In this document: positions 1-7,500 of the stretch, piece by piece
Position numbering within the stretch: position 1 is the first letter of the stretch
How the letters are laid out: every line of letters starts with the position of its first letter
DNA from: Bacteriovoracaceae bacterium UBA4096
GTDB lineage: Bacteria; Bdellovibrionota; Bacteriovoracia; Bacteriovoracales; Bacteriovoracaceae
Direction: 5' to 3'
Length of the DNA stretch: 47,485 bases
Assembly (NCBI GenBank): GCA_002381945.1
Contig: DFXY01000028.1
Coordinates: forward strand, 1 to 47,485
Notes under the pieces: model-generated
Databases searched by the model: none
What the model was told of the DNA's origin: nothing
The model's input: the letters and a program-made list of their open reading frames with translations, nothing else
Translations under genes and position numbers: made by a program

Positions 1-243
1 AAAGTGGATTTCCTTTCAAACCATCTTAAAAATCATAAGCAAGATTTAAACCAAACCTATAGTTTTAATCCTATCCATCAGGAGCTTTATGCTGGGTGTG
101 AGTCTGAAGCGTGCTTAAAGGATTTTGCCGCCAAAGAAATGAAATATCTGGATTCCAAAGATCTTGTCTCTACTATAAACTATCGGCAAAAGAGTAAGAG
201 AAAATATTTAAAGAAGTATTTAAGCGAACTTTCACTTAAGTAA
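1..243 (+). CDS. C-terminal end of an unknown protein (5' truncated by window)
   Basis: An open frame runs from the first base (AAA GTG GAT...) to a TAA at 241-243. The GTG at position 4 has no visible upstream context, so the true start probably lies outside the window. The visible 80 residues are lysine-rich and hydrophilic, with two cysteines in CESEAC, a motif ELYAGCESEACLKDF and a basic end KSKRKYLKKYLSEL. I do not recognise the family. It converges on the glycosyltransferase gene with a one-base gap and no hairpin between them. Confidence 0.55.
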   Translation, partial: KVDFLSNHLKNHKQDLNQTYSFNPIHQELYAGCESEACLKDFAAKEMKYLDSKDLVSTINYRQKSKRKYLKKYLSELSLK

Positions 244-244
244 G

Positions 245-1285
245 TCAGCTTAAGAATTTCACCATGCGAGTTTTAAACAAGCGCTCATTCCATTTCAGAC
301 CCAGGCGCCTCAAGACTTTACGATCAACGCTCAAATAAGAATTCTCAACTTCCTGATAAATGGCCGCTAGAGATGTCACAGAGAAATCTTTTAAGAAGTG
401 AGCCCCATTGGTTAAGTATTCACGATTAATGTTCAAATCCCGCACAACCACCGGGCGTCCAGTGGCCAGTCCCCCAAAGGCTTTGGCCGGGAAAAAAGCT
501 TGAGAGAAATCCCAGATTGCCTTGGCCTGATGAGAGTATAAAGCACTGGTGGCCTCACAATGATCACCACCAAACTCAACTTGAGGAAATTCTTTTTTAA
601 TCGCTTCCAGATGGGCCTCAGGTCCCAGTACCCGAACAGTCTCGCCCTTATCAGTAAAAAACTTCAGGACGGAACGCATCTCATCCAATTTCAAATCATG
701 AGTGTAAAGCAGTTGATGGGTGAACAAGAAATTATGATCCTCATCTCTAACAAACGGATACTCTTCAGTCCGGTAAGTCGGAGCGATGACATCAGCGTTC
801 GGTAGCTCCAGATAGCTCTTAAGGGTTTCAGAACTAACAGCAATACGCGGGTACTTAGTTAAGGCCTTTTCACGCCAGTCATTCACAAAAGGGGCAAATC
901 TTTTTTGAAACCACCCCAACTCATTTTGATTAATCATTCCCCAATCCATCACATAAAGATATTTCTCCACATGATCAGGAAGATTTAACCCATGAATATA
1001 ACCACGGCTTAAAACTATGACTTTCTCGATTGAAGGATGAAGTGGGATCGCCTTAACTGCTGATGGCATGATCCAGAAGTTCTTCTTAAAAACCGACACA
1101 TCCTTCGCCCGATGGGTGAGAAAAGAGGAAACGATGGGACGGGTTTCAATTTGTCCCAGGATTCCACCCTGCTTGTGAGCGATGGTATAGATTTCCGAAT
1201 TAGGGAAAAGATTTAATATGAGTTCCAACATGAAAATGGAATCATCTCTTAAAAGTAAGGAGTCAATGGCGATGGCAGTTTTCAT
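245..1285 (-). CDS. Glycosyltransferase-like protein (GT-B fold, group 1/4 type)
   Basis: The 346-residue protein is probably a cytoplasmic or membrane-associated sugar transferase of the GT-B type. Visible support: an N-terminal Rossmann-like start (MKTAIAIDSLLLRDDSIFML), a central IAVSSETLKSYLEL segment as in glycosyltransferase family 4, and a C-terminal donor-site-like stretch AFFPAKAFGGLATGRPVVVRD where the 'FGGLATGRPVV' pattern matches the usual 'E-A-A-GxPVV' region. A canonical Ex7E motif is not clear, so acceptor and sugar cannot be named. Its ATG lies one base after the stop of the EamA gene, so it is the last gene of a trmFO-transporter-glycosyltransferase run and is probably translationally coupled. 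A processed surface polysaccharide role is inference. Confidence 0.65.
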   Translation of the reverse strand: MKTAIAIDSLLLRDDSIFMLELILNLFPNSEIYTIAHKQGGILGQIETRPIVSSFLTHRAKDVSVFKKNFWIMPSAVKAIPLHPSIEKVIVLSRGYIHGLNLPDHVEKYLYVMDWGMINQNELGWFQKRFAPFVNDWREKALTKYPRIAVSSETLKSYLELPNADVIAPTYRTEEYPFVRDEDHNFLFTHQLLYTHDLKLDEMRSVLKFFTDKGETVRVLGPEAHLEAIKKEFPQVEFGGDHCEATSALYSHQAKAIWDFSQAFFPAKAFGGLATGRPVVVRDLNINREYLTNGAHFLKDFSVTSLAAIYQEVENSYLSVDRKVLRRLGLKWNERLFKTRMVKFLS

Positions 1286-1286
1286 A

Positions 1287-2189
1287 TTAATACTTTTTCA
1301 ATTGAATCACTAAGGATCCAAAAATCAGAATGGCCCCGCCCAAAAGCTGGACTTCAGTTAATTGTTTACCCAGAAAAATCCAGTTCACAATAATGGCAAA
1401 GAATGGAAAAAACATTTCCGCCACAGCGGTGGTTTTAGCTGAGAGGCGTTTTAAACCCTGATAATAAAACCACATCGCAAGGGCGCCGGATATGATCACC
1501 ATCACTAAAATTTTAAGATAGTCCTCTCCACTGGGAAGAATCATTCTTCTATCCCATTGTACAAAAGGAATCAGCATTAAGAGTCCGGTTAGAAATCTTC
1601 CGGCCATAATAGACTTGGGTTCAAATCCCGCCATGGAAAGACGTTTTCCAAAAACTGTTGCCGCTCCCCACCCCAGGATTGAAATTCCAACCAGTCCATA
1701 ACCTTTAAGCGCAACATCAGAAGTCACCGCTCCCACATCATTTAAAATCAGGTGATAAAACCTTTCGATATCCGGTGAGCTGACTAAAAGACCCCCGAGC
1801 AGACAAACTGCGGCCCAGATGATGAAAGGTTTCTGAATTTCTTCTTTCAAGATCATGGATGCTAACAAGATCACAACAATCGGTTGAAGCTTTTGCAGCA
1901 GGATCACTAGCGAAGGATTTAAAAATTGGAAAGACTCGGTGAAGGCCACGGTTGCAATGGCTGAACCAAAACCACCAACGATGAAGAAGCTCAGAAGATC
2001 AACGAGCTTAATTTCGCCCAAGCGTTTGATGTTGGGAATGAGCCCTAAAGAAAAAATTAACGACAAGATACAATGTTCATAAAAAACAATTGTAACAGGA
2101 TTAATTCCGCGCTCCACCAACGGGTAGCGAATCAGGGTATCCATTCCCCAAAGTAAGCACGCTAAGATGACTAGTAATGTTCCGGCCAT
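1287..2189 (-). CDS. EamA-family (DMT superfamily) membrane transporter
   Basis: The 300-residue protein has about ten hydrophobic helices in two repeats, the layout of EamA drug/metabolite transporters. Typical pieces are LLVILACLLWGMDTLIRYPL at the start of repeat 1, a helix LLQKLQPIVVILLASMILKE (the usual 'P-hh-hh-hh-E' end of EamA helix 4), and in repeat 2 GWGAATVFGKRL followed by TAVAEMFFPFFAIIVNWIFL. It acts in the inner membrane; substrate unknown. It starts five bases after the trmFO stop and ends one base before the glycosyltransferase start, so all three are probably co-transcribed. Confidence 0.85.
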   Translation of the reverse strand: MAGTLLVILACLLWGMDTLIRYPLVERGINPVTIVFYEHCILSLIFSLGLIPNIKRLGEIKLVDLLSFFIVGGFGSAIATVAFTESFQFLNPSLVILLQKLQPIVVILLASMILKEEIQKPFIIWAAVCLLGGLLVSSPDIERFYHLILNDVGAVTSDVALKGYGLVGISILGWGAATVFGKRLSMAGFEPKSIMAGRFLTGLLMLIPFVQWDRRMILPSGEDYLKILVMVIISGALAMWFYYQGLKRLSAKTTAVAEMFFPFFAIIVNWIFLGKQLTEVQLLGGAILIFGSLVIQLKKY

Positions 2190-2194
2190 GTTGG

Positions 2195-3550
2195 TTATCT
2201 TAACGAAGAAGAGAAGCTTTGGAAAACTTCTTGTGCTCTCTTGGCCACAAGTTCTTTCTTAAGTTTCTTTCCTCCGGCCTTCCTCTGCTCTTTAGTAAAT
2301 TCAACTGAAGGCAGTAGGCCAAAATTAATATTAGATGGGCATGGCTTCTCAATAGTCATGATGTAATTAACCAGTGCCCCGATAGCGGTTTCTACTGGAA
2401 AAGTTACAGCTGCTTCACCTTTAATTCGTCTCAGAAGCTGAAAGGCCACATAAAGACCCATCGAAGCAGATTCCGTATAACCCTCCACCCCGGTGATTTG
2501 GCCCGCAAAGTAGAGCTCAGGGTATTTCTTAGATTTAAGATCTGAGTCCAGAAGCTTTCTGGCATTTAAAAATGAGTTACGATGACATGAACCCAAATGA
2601 ATGAAACTTGCTTCTTCAAATCCCGGAATCATTCGGAATACACGAACTTGCTCTTTATAAGTTAAGCGGGTTTGAAAACCCACCAGATTATAGGCCGACC
2701 CAAGGAGGTTCTCTTTACGAAGCTGAACAACCGCAAATGGCCACTTACCATTAATGTCCGGCTCAAGGCCTACCGGCTTCATACAAGAAAAGCGCGCAGT
2801 ATCCGGACCTCTTTCGGCCATCAGATCAATCGGTAAACAAGATTCAAAAAATTTCCAATCTTCAAACTCTTTAGGCGGAACTTTTTCAGCATTCTTTAAC
2901 TCTTCCACAAAAGCGTAGTACTGCTCTTTAGTCATGGCCGAATTTAGATAATCTCCACCCTCATCCATCTCTTTATGGCGGTCTTTAAAATACATTTTAG
3001 AAAGATCCAAAGTATCCGCATCCACTACCGGGGCAATGGCATCATAGAAATAAAAATCGTCCCCGGAAATTTCTTTTAAAATCCAGTCTTCCAGCGATTT
3101 ACTAGTCAGAGGACCTGTGGCCACGATGACAAAATCACATTCAAACTGAGTCTTAAGTTTGAGAGGATCATCCGCTTCCATCTCCACCACTCGAATCAGT
3201 GGGTGGGACTTTAACTTCTCAGTCACATCCGCTGAAAAGAGTTCCCGATCAACGGCGAGGGCGTCCCCAGCAGGAACCGCATTTTTTTGAGCGGTCTCAA
3301 TGATAAAAGATCCCAGAGACAACATTTCAGATTTTAAAAGACCATGGGCCGAATAGGGATCAAGGGATTTAAGAGAATTTGTACAAACCAGCTCAGCAAA
3401 GGTAGGGATCTTTTGGGCCGGATTAAGTTTGAGAGATTTTCCTTCCAGCAAAACGACCGAAACGCCGTTTCTTGCTAAAAACATGGCCGCTTCTGAACCG
3501 GCCAAACCTGCTCCTATGACTAACACCCGAGTTTGCCCAGATTTCTGCAT
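2195..3550 (-). CDS. trmFO: Methylenetetrahydrofolate--tRNA-(uracil-5-)-methyltransferase TrmFO
   Basis: The enzyme makes 5-methyluridine at position 54 of the tRNA T-loop, using methylenetetrahydrofolate as carbon donor and FAD/NAD(P)H as reductant. The N-terminus carries the FAD dinucleotide-binding motif VIGAGLAGSEAAMFLARNGV (about residues 11-30) and then the TrmFO signature FAELVCTNSLKS with the conserved cysteine. Further family hallmarks are the stretch FVIVATGPLTS, a CMKPVGLEP motif and LYFAGQITGVEGYTESASMG near residue 350-370. Length (451) fits the family (about 435-450). Only a weak purine-rich AAGAGAG precedes the ATG. First gene of a minus-strand operon and divergent from nadE. 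Confidence 0.95.
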   Translation of the reverse strand: MQKSGQTRVLVIGAGLAGSEAAMFLARNGVSVVLLEGKSLKLNPAQKIPTFAELVCTNSLKSLDPYSAHGLLKSEMLSLGSFIIETAQKNAVPAGDALAVDRELFSADVTEKLKSHPLIRVVEMEADDPLKLKTQFECDFVIVATGPLTSKSLEDWILKEISGDDFYFYDAIAPVVDADTLDLSKMYFKDRHKEMDEGGDYLNSAMTKEQYYAFVEELKNAEKVPPKEFEDWKFFESCLPIDLMAERGPDTARFSCMKPVGLEPDINGKWPFAVVQLRKENLLGSAYNLVGFQTRLTYKEQVRVFRMIPGFEEASFIHLGSCHRNSFLNARKLLDSDLKSKKYPELYFAGQITGVEGYTESASMGLYVAFQLLRRIKGEAAVTFPVETAIGALVNYIMTIEKPCPSNINFGLLPSVEFTKEQRKAGGKKLKKELVAKRAQEVFQSFSSSLR

Positions 3551-3579
3551 GAGTACTCTCTTTTTAGCTTCTTTTTTTG

Positions 3580-3585
3580 TATAAT
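3580..3585 (+). promoter_or_regulatory. Candidate -10 element for nadE
   Basis: A perfect TATAAT sits 48 bases before the first possible nadE start, preceded by TTTTTTTG. No convincing -35 hexamer lies 16-18 bases upstream, so only the -10 box is supported. It sits in the divergent gap between trmFO and nadE. Confidence 0.4.
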
Positions 3586-3632
3586 CAGGAAGTCTTCAAA
3601 TACCCCTTTTTTAGGCGACGTGTCAAGCAGCA

Positions 3633-5396
3633 ATGGACCCTCATATGAAAACCAAGATTATCCTTCACCAAACCCATCATACTCTGGCAGATTTTGACGC
3701 CATTTTCGAGACAACCGTAAGTGTCTTAAATGGAGATGGCCTCCATCTTTTTCCCGAGCTTTATTTGACTGGCTACCCTCTTCAGGATCTGGTTTTACAG
3801 CGTCCTTTTATGGAGAGCTATCAGGAACTGATTAAAGACTTGGATGAATGGGCCAAAAAACAAAATGGTCAGTGGCGGGCCCTGTTAGGAGGCCTTGCCT
3901 ATGAATTTGAAAGCGAAGGAATTCCTACTAAAATAAAAAACGTGATCTATGAAGTCATTCCTGGCATAGGATTAAAAAATCTCTACACCAAGCGCCTCTT
4001 GCCCAATTACGACATTTTTGATGAACAGAAATATTTCTCCAAAGGTAACAGTAACGCTTTTTATGAGTTCAATGGAAAAGTACTGGGCCTTCAGATTTGT
4101 GAAGACATGTGGGCCTCAAGTTTTCACGAAATTGATCCCTGTGAATTAATGCTCAAAGAGGCCCAAAGCAAAAATCTAAAAATTGATGCTGTCATTAATC
4201 TCTCAGCTTCTCCCTTTGAAGCCTCTAAAAAACAAAAAAGACTCCAGCGCGCCAAAACAATTTCCTTATTGTTTAGCTGTCCGTTTTTCTATCTAAACCG
4301 GGTCGGCGGTGAGGACGAAATCCTTTTTGATGGAAACAGCTTTGTCATGAGCGGCTCCGCCCTAGTCACGGAATTAAAATCTTTTGAAAGTGAATCTAAG
4401 GCCATTATCCTGGAAGACATTCCAGAAAATTACACTGAAAAACCTGACCTACATCCTGAAAATACCTGGGAAGGCCTCTTTTCCCCTAAAATTGATTTTA
4501 GCAAAAGGCCTGCAACGCTTAAAACCTGGAGCGATGAAGAATGCCAGGAAGTGCTGAAGGCCCTGACTTTTGGTTTTCAAGAATATGCCACCAAAAGCGG
4601 TTTTAAAAAGTTTCTGGTCGCCCTTTCCGGAGGCATGGATTCAGCTCTGGTCCTCGCCATCGTCAAACTGGGTCTAAAACCCGGTCAATCGGTTGAAGCG
4701 ATCTACATGCCAAGCATCTACTCTTCTTCCGTTTCCACCGCTCTCTCCGAAGAGATGTGCAAAAAACTAAATATCCCACTTTCCTATCTGCCAATTAAGT
4801 TCCTTCATTCAGCAGTTAAGAACGCTTTCACCCAGACTTTCCCTGAGCCTTTTCAGGGCCTTACTGATGAAAACGTGCAAAGCCGCTTGCGTGGCACCCT
4901 TCTCTACACCAGATCCAACCAAACCGGTGCCATGGTGATCAATACCTCAAATAAATCCGAACTGGCCGTTGGATACTCCACCCAATACGGCGATTCAGTA
5001 GGCGCCATTTCACTCTTAGGCGACCTCTACAAGTCTGAGGTCTACCGCTTGGGTGAATACATCAATACTCACTTTGACCAACCCATCCCCGAGGGCATCA
5101 TTCATCGGGGTCCGTCGGCCGAGTTGAAGGAGAATCAACTTGATCAAGACTCACTTCCGCCCTACGAACGCCTCGATCCGATCCTCGAAGGCATCTTAAG
5201 CTACCGTTTAGGAAAAAAACAATTGTTAGAATCAGGTCATAATGAGGTGGAAATTACAAAGGTGCTTCATCTCTATCTAAAATCAGAGTATAAAAGATCT
5301 CAGTTCTGCCCGATTCTTAAAGTTAAGGCAAAAAGCTTTGGTTTTGGTTATCGGATGCCGATGAGTAAAAATCTTAATTATCAACTGAACACCTAG
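3633..5396 (+). CDS. nadE: Glutamine-dependent NAD+ synthetase
   Basis: The enzyme amidates nicotinic acid adenine dinucleotide to NAD+ with ATP, taking ammonia from glutamine. The N-terminal half is a nitrilase-type glutaminase domain with its Glu-Lys-Cys triad visible: FPELYLTGYP (Glu about 42), YTKRLLPNYDIFDE (Lys about 120) and GLQICEDMW (Cys about 157). The C-terminal half is the synthetase domain with the PP-loop SGGMDSALV near residue 330 and NTSNKSELAVGYSTQYGD. Length of 587 is slightly above the usual 540-580. Neither ATG at 3633 nor the in-frame ATG at 3645 has a clear ribosome site; the shorter start (MKTKII...) aligns better with family N-termini. The next gene follows after 13 bases. 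Confidence 0.93.
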   Translation: MDPHMKTKIILHQTHHTLADFDAIFETTVSVLNGDGLHLFPELYLTGYPLQDLVLQRPFMESYQELIKDLDEWAKKQNGQWRALLGGLAYEFESEGIPTKIKNVIYEVIPGIGLKNLYTKRLLPNYDIFDEQKYFSKGNSNAFYEFNGKVLGLQICEDMWASSFHEIDPCELMLKEAQSKNLKIDAVINLSASPFEASKKQKRLQRAKTISLLFSCPFFYLNRVGGEDEILFDGNSFVMSGSALVTELKSFESESKAIILEDIPENYTEKPDLHPENTWEGLFSPKIDFSKRPATLKTWSDEECQEVLKALTFGFQEYATKSGFKKFLVALSGGMDSALVLAIVKLGLKPGQSVEAIYMPSIYSSSVSTALSEEMCKKLNIPLSYLPIKFLHSAVKNAFTQTFPEPFQGLTDENVQSRLRGTLLYTRSNQTGAMVINTSNKSELAVGYSTQYGDSVGAISLLGDLYKSEVYRLGEYINTHFDQPIPEGIIHRGPSAELKENQLDQDSLPPYERLDPILEGILSYRLGKKQLLESGHNEVEITKVLHLYLKSEYKRSQFCPILKVKAKSFGFGYRMPMSKNLNYQLNT

Positions 5397-5409
5397 TCCT
5401 GGAGGATAT

Positions 5410-5826
5410 ATGTCTGAAGAAACCAAGAAAAAAGTTATCGGCAAAATCAATGAAATCAAATCAAACATTGAATCATTCATTTCTGACGTCAACGTCAATG
5501 ATCTTAGAAACAGCTTTAACCTCATGGTAAAAGATGCTCAAAAAGATTTTAACAAACTGATCGATAGAGATCTTGAAAGCATGAAGAAAAAACTTCAGAA
5601 AGAAAAAGAAGATATCGAAAGAAAGGCCAAGAAGTTTCTTGATGGTCACCGTAAGGAGCTTAACGCTCTTCAAGCGAAGATTGATAAGCTCATCAAGAAG
5701 AATTCAAAAATCAGCACGAAGAAACAAGCAGCTCCTGTTACAAAGAAAGCTGTGAGAAAGAAAGTAGCAAAAGCTACTCCGAAGAAAGGTTTTACTGCTA
5801 AGAAGCCATCTACTAAGAAAGCTTAA
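5410..5826 (+). CDS. Lysine-rich coiled-coil protein with histone H1-like tail
   Basis: The 138-residue protein has two parts. Residues 1-100 are a charged helical/coiled-coil segment (for example KKKLQKEKEDIERKAKKFL). From about residue 100 it becomes a low-complexity basic tail rich in KKA, KKP and TKK motifs (KKAVRKKVAKATPKKG, ending KPSTKKA), like the C-terminal tails of histone H1 and AlgP-type bacterial proteins. Such tails bind DNA non-specifically, so a nucleoid-associated role is plausible but inferred. A clean ribosome site TGGAGG precedes the ATG. It sits 13 bases behind nadE and ahead of a strong hairpin, so the two probably form one transcript. Confidence 0.75.
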   Translation: MSEETKKKVIGKINEIKSNIESFISDVNVNDLRNSFNLMVKDAQKDFNKLIDRDLESMKKKLQKEKEDIERKAKKFLDGHRKELNALQAKIDKLIKKNSKISTKKQAAPVTKKAVRKKVAKATPKKGFTAKKPSTKKA

Positions 5827-5833
5827 CACAATG

Positions 5834-5868
5834 AAGGCCATGGTTTTGAATCATGGCCTTTTACTTTT
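5834..5868 (+). terminator. Rho-independent terminator after the histone-like gene
   Basis: Perfect 9-bp stem AAGGCCATG / CATGGCCTT (5834-5842 and 5852-5860) with a 9-base loop, followed by TTACTTTT. It lies eight bases after the stop codon and closes the nadE transcript. Its end abuts the last codon of the pseudogene on the other strand. Confidence 0.8.
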
Positions 5869-6403
5869 AATTGAAACCAGATTTGCTTTTGAAATTGGTA
5901 CGAGGAAATGGTCTCGAAGACGTAGCTTCCCAATCTAGCCCTTAATTTATTTCAATTACTGATATTTTTCCTTTATATAAACTAAAATCGCAACTCATCC
6001 AGTGATACTTATCATCTTCATCAATAGTAGCATCAACCCTTATACCAACAAAATCTTCTCTTTCAGCACTAGGTCCAAAAGGATAAAAAGCGAAATGGAT
6101 ATAACGTTTCAAATTAAAGCATTAAGTATAGAGATTAAATTCTTTTTCGAACCTCAACATGCAACTTTTGAAAATTGTTCCTTGGCAAAGAGGATTTAAC
6201 TTAAAGTAAACAGAATTTTGTAAATCATGATCACCAAAACAAAAATCAACTATCTTTAAGCATTCATTACTTTCTGGCCATTTAGTTTTGGCTACGCAGG
6301 AATTAAAATCTTTAGCGATCCTCTCAAAAACAGCAAGTGACTCATTTAGAAAGAATGGACGTATTATATCAGATTGGCGTCCCGAGACCTTGTGTTCTTT
6401 CAA
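5867..6403 (-). pseudogene. Decayed tandem copy of the neighbouring exported-protein gene
   Basis: This stretch is a degraded copy of the C-terminal two-thirds of the gene at 6400-7137. Shared segments include RIAKDFNSCVAKTKWPESNE, KSCM-RFE, FAFYPFGPSAEREDFVGIRV and FPRxNFKSKSG. Against the intact copy it has two in-frame stops: a CAA-to-TAA change right after LYT (near 6122) and a TAA replacing part of the IYQRRG region (near 5941). The signal peptide and the first third are missing. At its 5' end a 38-base piece is present in inverted orientation (separate repeat entry). A 93-codon open frame (6122-6403, TTG start overlapping the upstream stop) remains but begins in the inverted piece, so I regard it as non-functional. 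Confidence 0.8.
6349..6386. repeat. Inverted copy of a 38-bp gene fragment (partner at 6985-7022)
   Basis: Bases 6349-6386 are the reverse complement of 6985-7022 with one mismatch by eye (37 of 38). In the intact gene this piece encodes the segment around NGRIISVWRPEF. In the decayed copy it lies flipped directly in front of the LNESLA segment, and the codons that should lie between are missing. The pair therefore records a local inversion plus deletion inside the duplicated gene. Confidence 0.8.
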
Positions 6404-7137
6404 TATCCAAGCCCAGATTTACTTTTGAAATTGATACGAGGAAATGGACTCTCGGGTAACGATTCCCAACCTCGTCTCTGATAAATTCCAATTACTGACA
6501 ACTTCCCTTTGTACAAACTAAAATCACAACTTAACCAGTTATACTTATAATCTTTATCAGAAGAGGCGCTTACTCTTATACCTACAAAATCTTCTCTTTC
6601 AGCACTAGGACCAAAAGGATAAAAAGCGAAATGTATATTACGATTCAAGTTGAAGCATTGAGTATAAAGGTTAAATGCGTTCTCAAATCTTATCATGCAA
6701 CTTTTAAAAGTTGTTCCTGAGCAAAGAGAATTTAACTTAAAGTGAGCACCTAAATCGACATCGCATGAATTACGTAGATCATGATCACCAAAGCAAATAT
6801 CAACTATCTTTAAGCATTCATTGCTTTCTGGCCACTTAGTTTTGGCTACGCAGGAATTAAAATCCTTAGCGATTCTTTCAAAATCAGCAAGTGACTCATT
6901 TAGATCTCGAGCAAAAAAACTGTAAGGATTAGTGATAGCATCTTTATACCAAGAGTGTTTGGAGTTTTCCTTCTCATTATGAAACTCGGGACGCCAAACT
7001 GATATAATACGTCCATTCTTTCGCACAAATTGTGCTTCAAGCTCGTCCTTGCCGTTTAACTTATCTTCAACTTTCAGTTCTGATGCATTAGCAAGGAAAA
7101 AATTTAACAAAATGAGAAGTACACTTTTAATAATCAT
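6400..7137 (-). CDS. Exported protein of unknown function (parent of tandem duplicate)
   Basis: The predicted product is about 245 residues. I chose the ATG at 7135-7137, preceded by CAGGAATTT with AGGA six bases away; a GTG 12 bases upstream is less likely. The N-terminus IIKSVLLILLNFFLANASE is a signal peptide, probably cut after ANA. The mature part has several cysteines (NSCV, NECLKIVDICFG, SLCS, KSCM, LSCDF), suggesting disulphides in the periplasm or outside. I do not recognise the family. A decayed copy follows immediately downstream, the stop overlapping its residual frame. The region is visibly more AT-rich than its neighbours. Confidence 0.7.
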   Translation of the reverse strand: MIIKSVLLILLNFFLANASELKVEDKLNGKDELEAQFVRKNGRIISVWRPEFHNEKENSKHSWYKDAITNPYSFFARDLNESLADFERIAKDFNSCVAKTKWPESNECLKIVDICFGDHDLRNSCDVDLGAHFKLNSLCSGTTFKSCMIRFENAFNLYTQCFNLNRNIHFAFYPFGPSAEREDFVGIRVSASSDKDYKYNWLSCDFSLYKGKLSVIGIYQRRGWESLPESPFPRINFKSKSGLGY

Positions 7138-7215
7138 AAATTCCTGCACTTTAAGAGGTTCATATTTAAATCGTAACTTATTTCTTTCGGTATTTATTTT
7201 TTATTTGTTCTTTCT

Positions 7216-7296
7216 CTAATTGACCTTTTTCCCTTTCTCATGAGCAAAAGTTTGAATAGAAAGAGTTCCAGTTAACAACAAAAATATAATCTTCAT
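7216..7296 (-). CDS. Putative 26-residue signal-peptide-like mini-ORF
   Basis: A short frame MKIIFLLLTGTLSIQTFAHE followed by KGKKVN starts at 7296 behind a strong GGAGG with 5-base spacing. The sequence is a near-perfect signal peptide (charged start, hydrophobic core, TFA cleavage site) with almost no mature part. It may be a real small exported peptide, a leader, or the remnant of a larger exported protein. The rest of the gene-poor stretch 7138-7500 shows nothing else I can support. Confidence 0.35.
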   Translation of the reverse strand: MKIIFLLLTGTLSIQTFAHEKGKKVN

Positions 7297-7301
7297 CAAT
7301 G

Positions 7302-7325
7302 CCTCCAAAAATATCTCTTCGGAGG
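7302..7325 (-). promoter_or_regulatory. Hairpin that sequesters the Shine-Dalgarno of the mini-ORF
   Basis: Read on the minus strand, CCTCCGAAGA - GATA - TTTTTGGAGG forms a 10-bp stem with a 4-base loop; the 3' arm contains the GGAGG ribosome site of the mini-ORF. Two of the pairs are G-U, so the helix is better on the minus-strand RNA than on the other strand, as expected for an RNA element. The U-run pairing against purines next to the ribosome site recalls RNA thermometers. Confidence 0.4.
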
Positions 7326-7500
7326 TCTAATTTATTGCTTAACTTAAGTTTCATTGATTATAAGATTTCTTAAATCGGGACTTTCAATTCATAACAGCGT
7401 ATTGTAGCTACTAACTCTAGATATAACTTTTCTTAAGAATGCTTGTTTGCCATCATTCGACCACATTTCGTTTGCAATTCAGATCATGTTAAGAATTACT

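Noticed and set aside
6122..6403. 93-codon frame with TTG start
   Set aside because: It is the residual frame of the decayed duplicate; it begins within an inverted fragment, lacks a signal peptide and ends at a nonsense codon relative to the parent gene.
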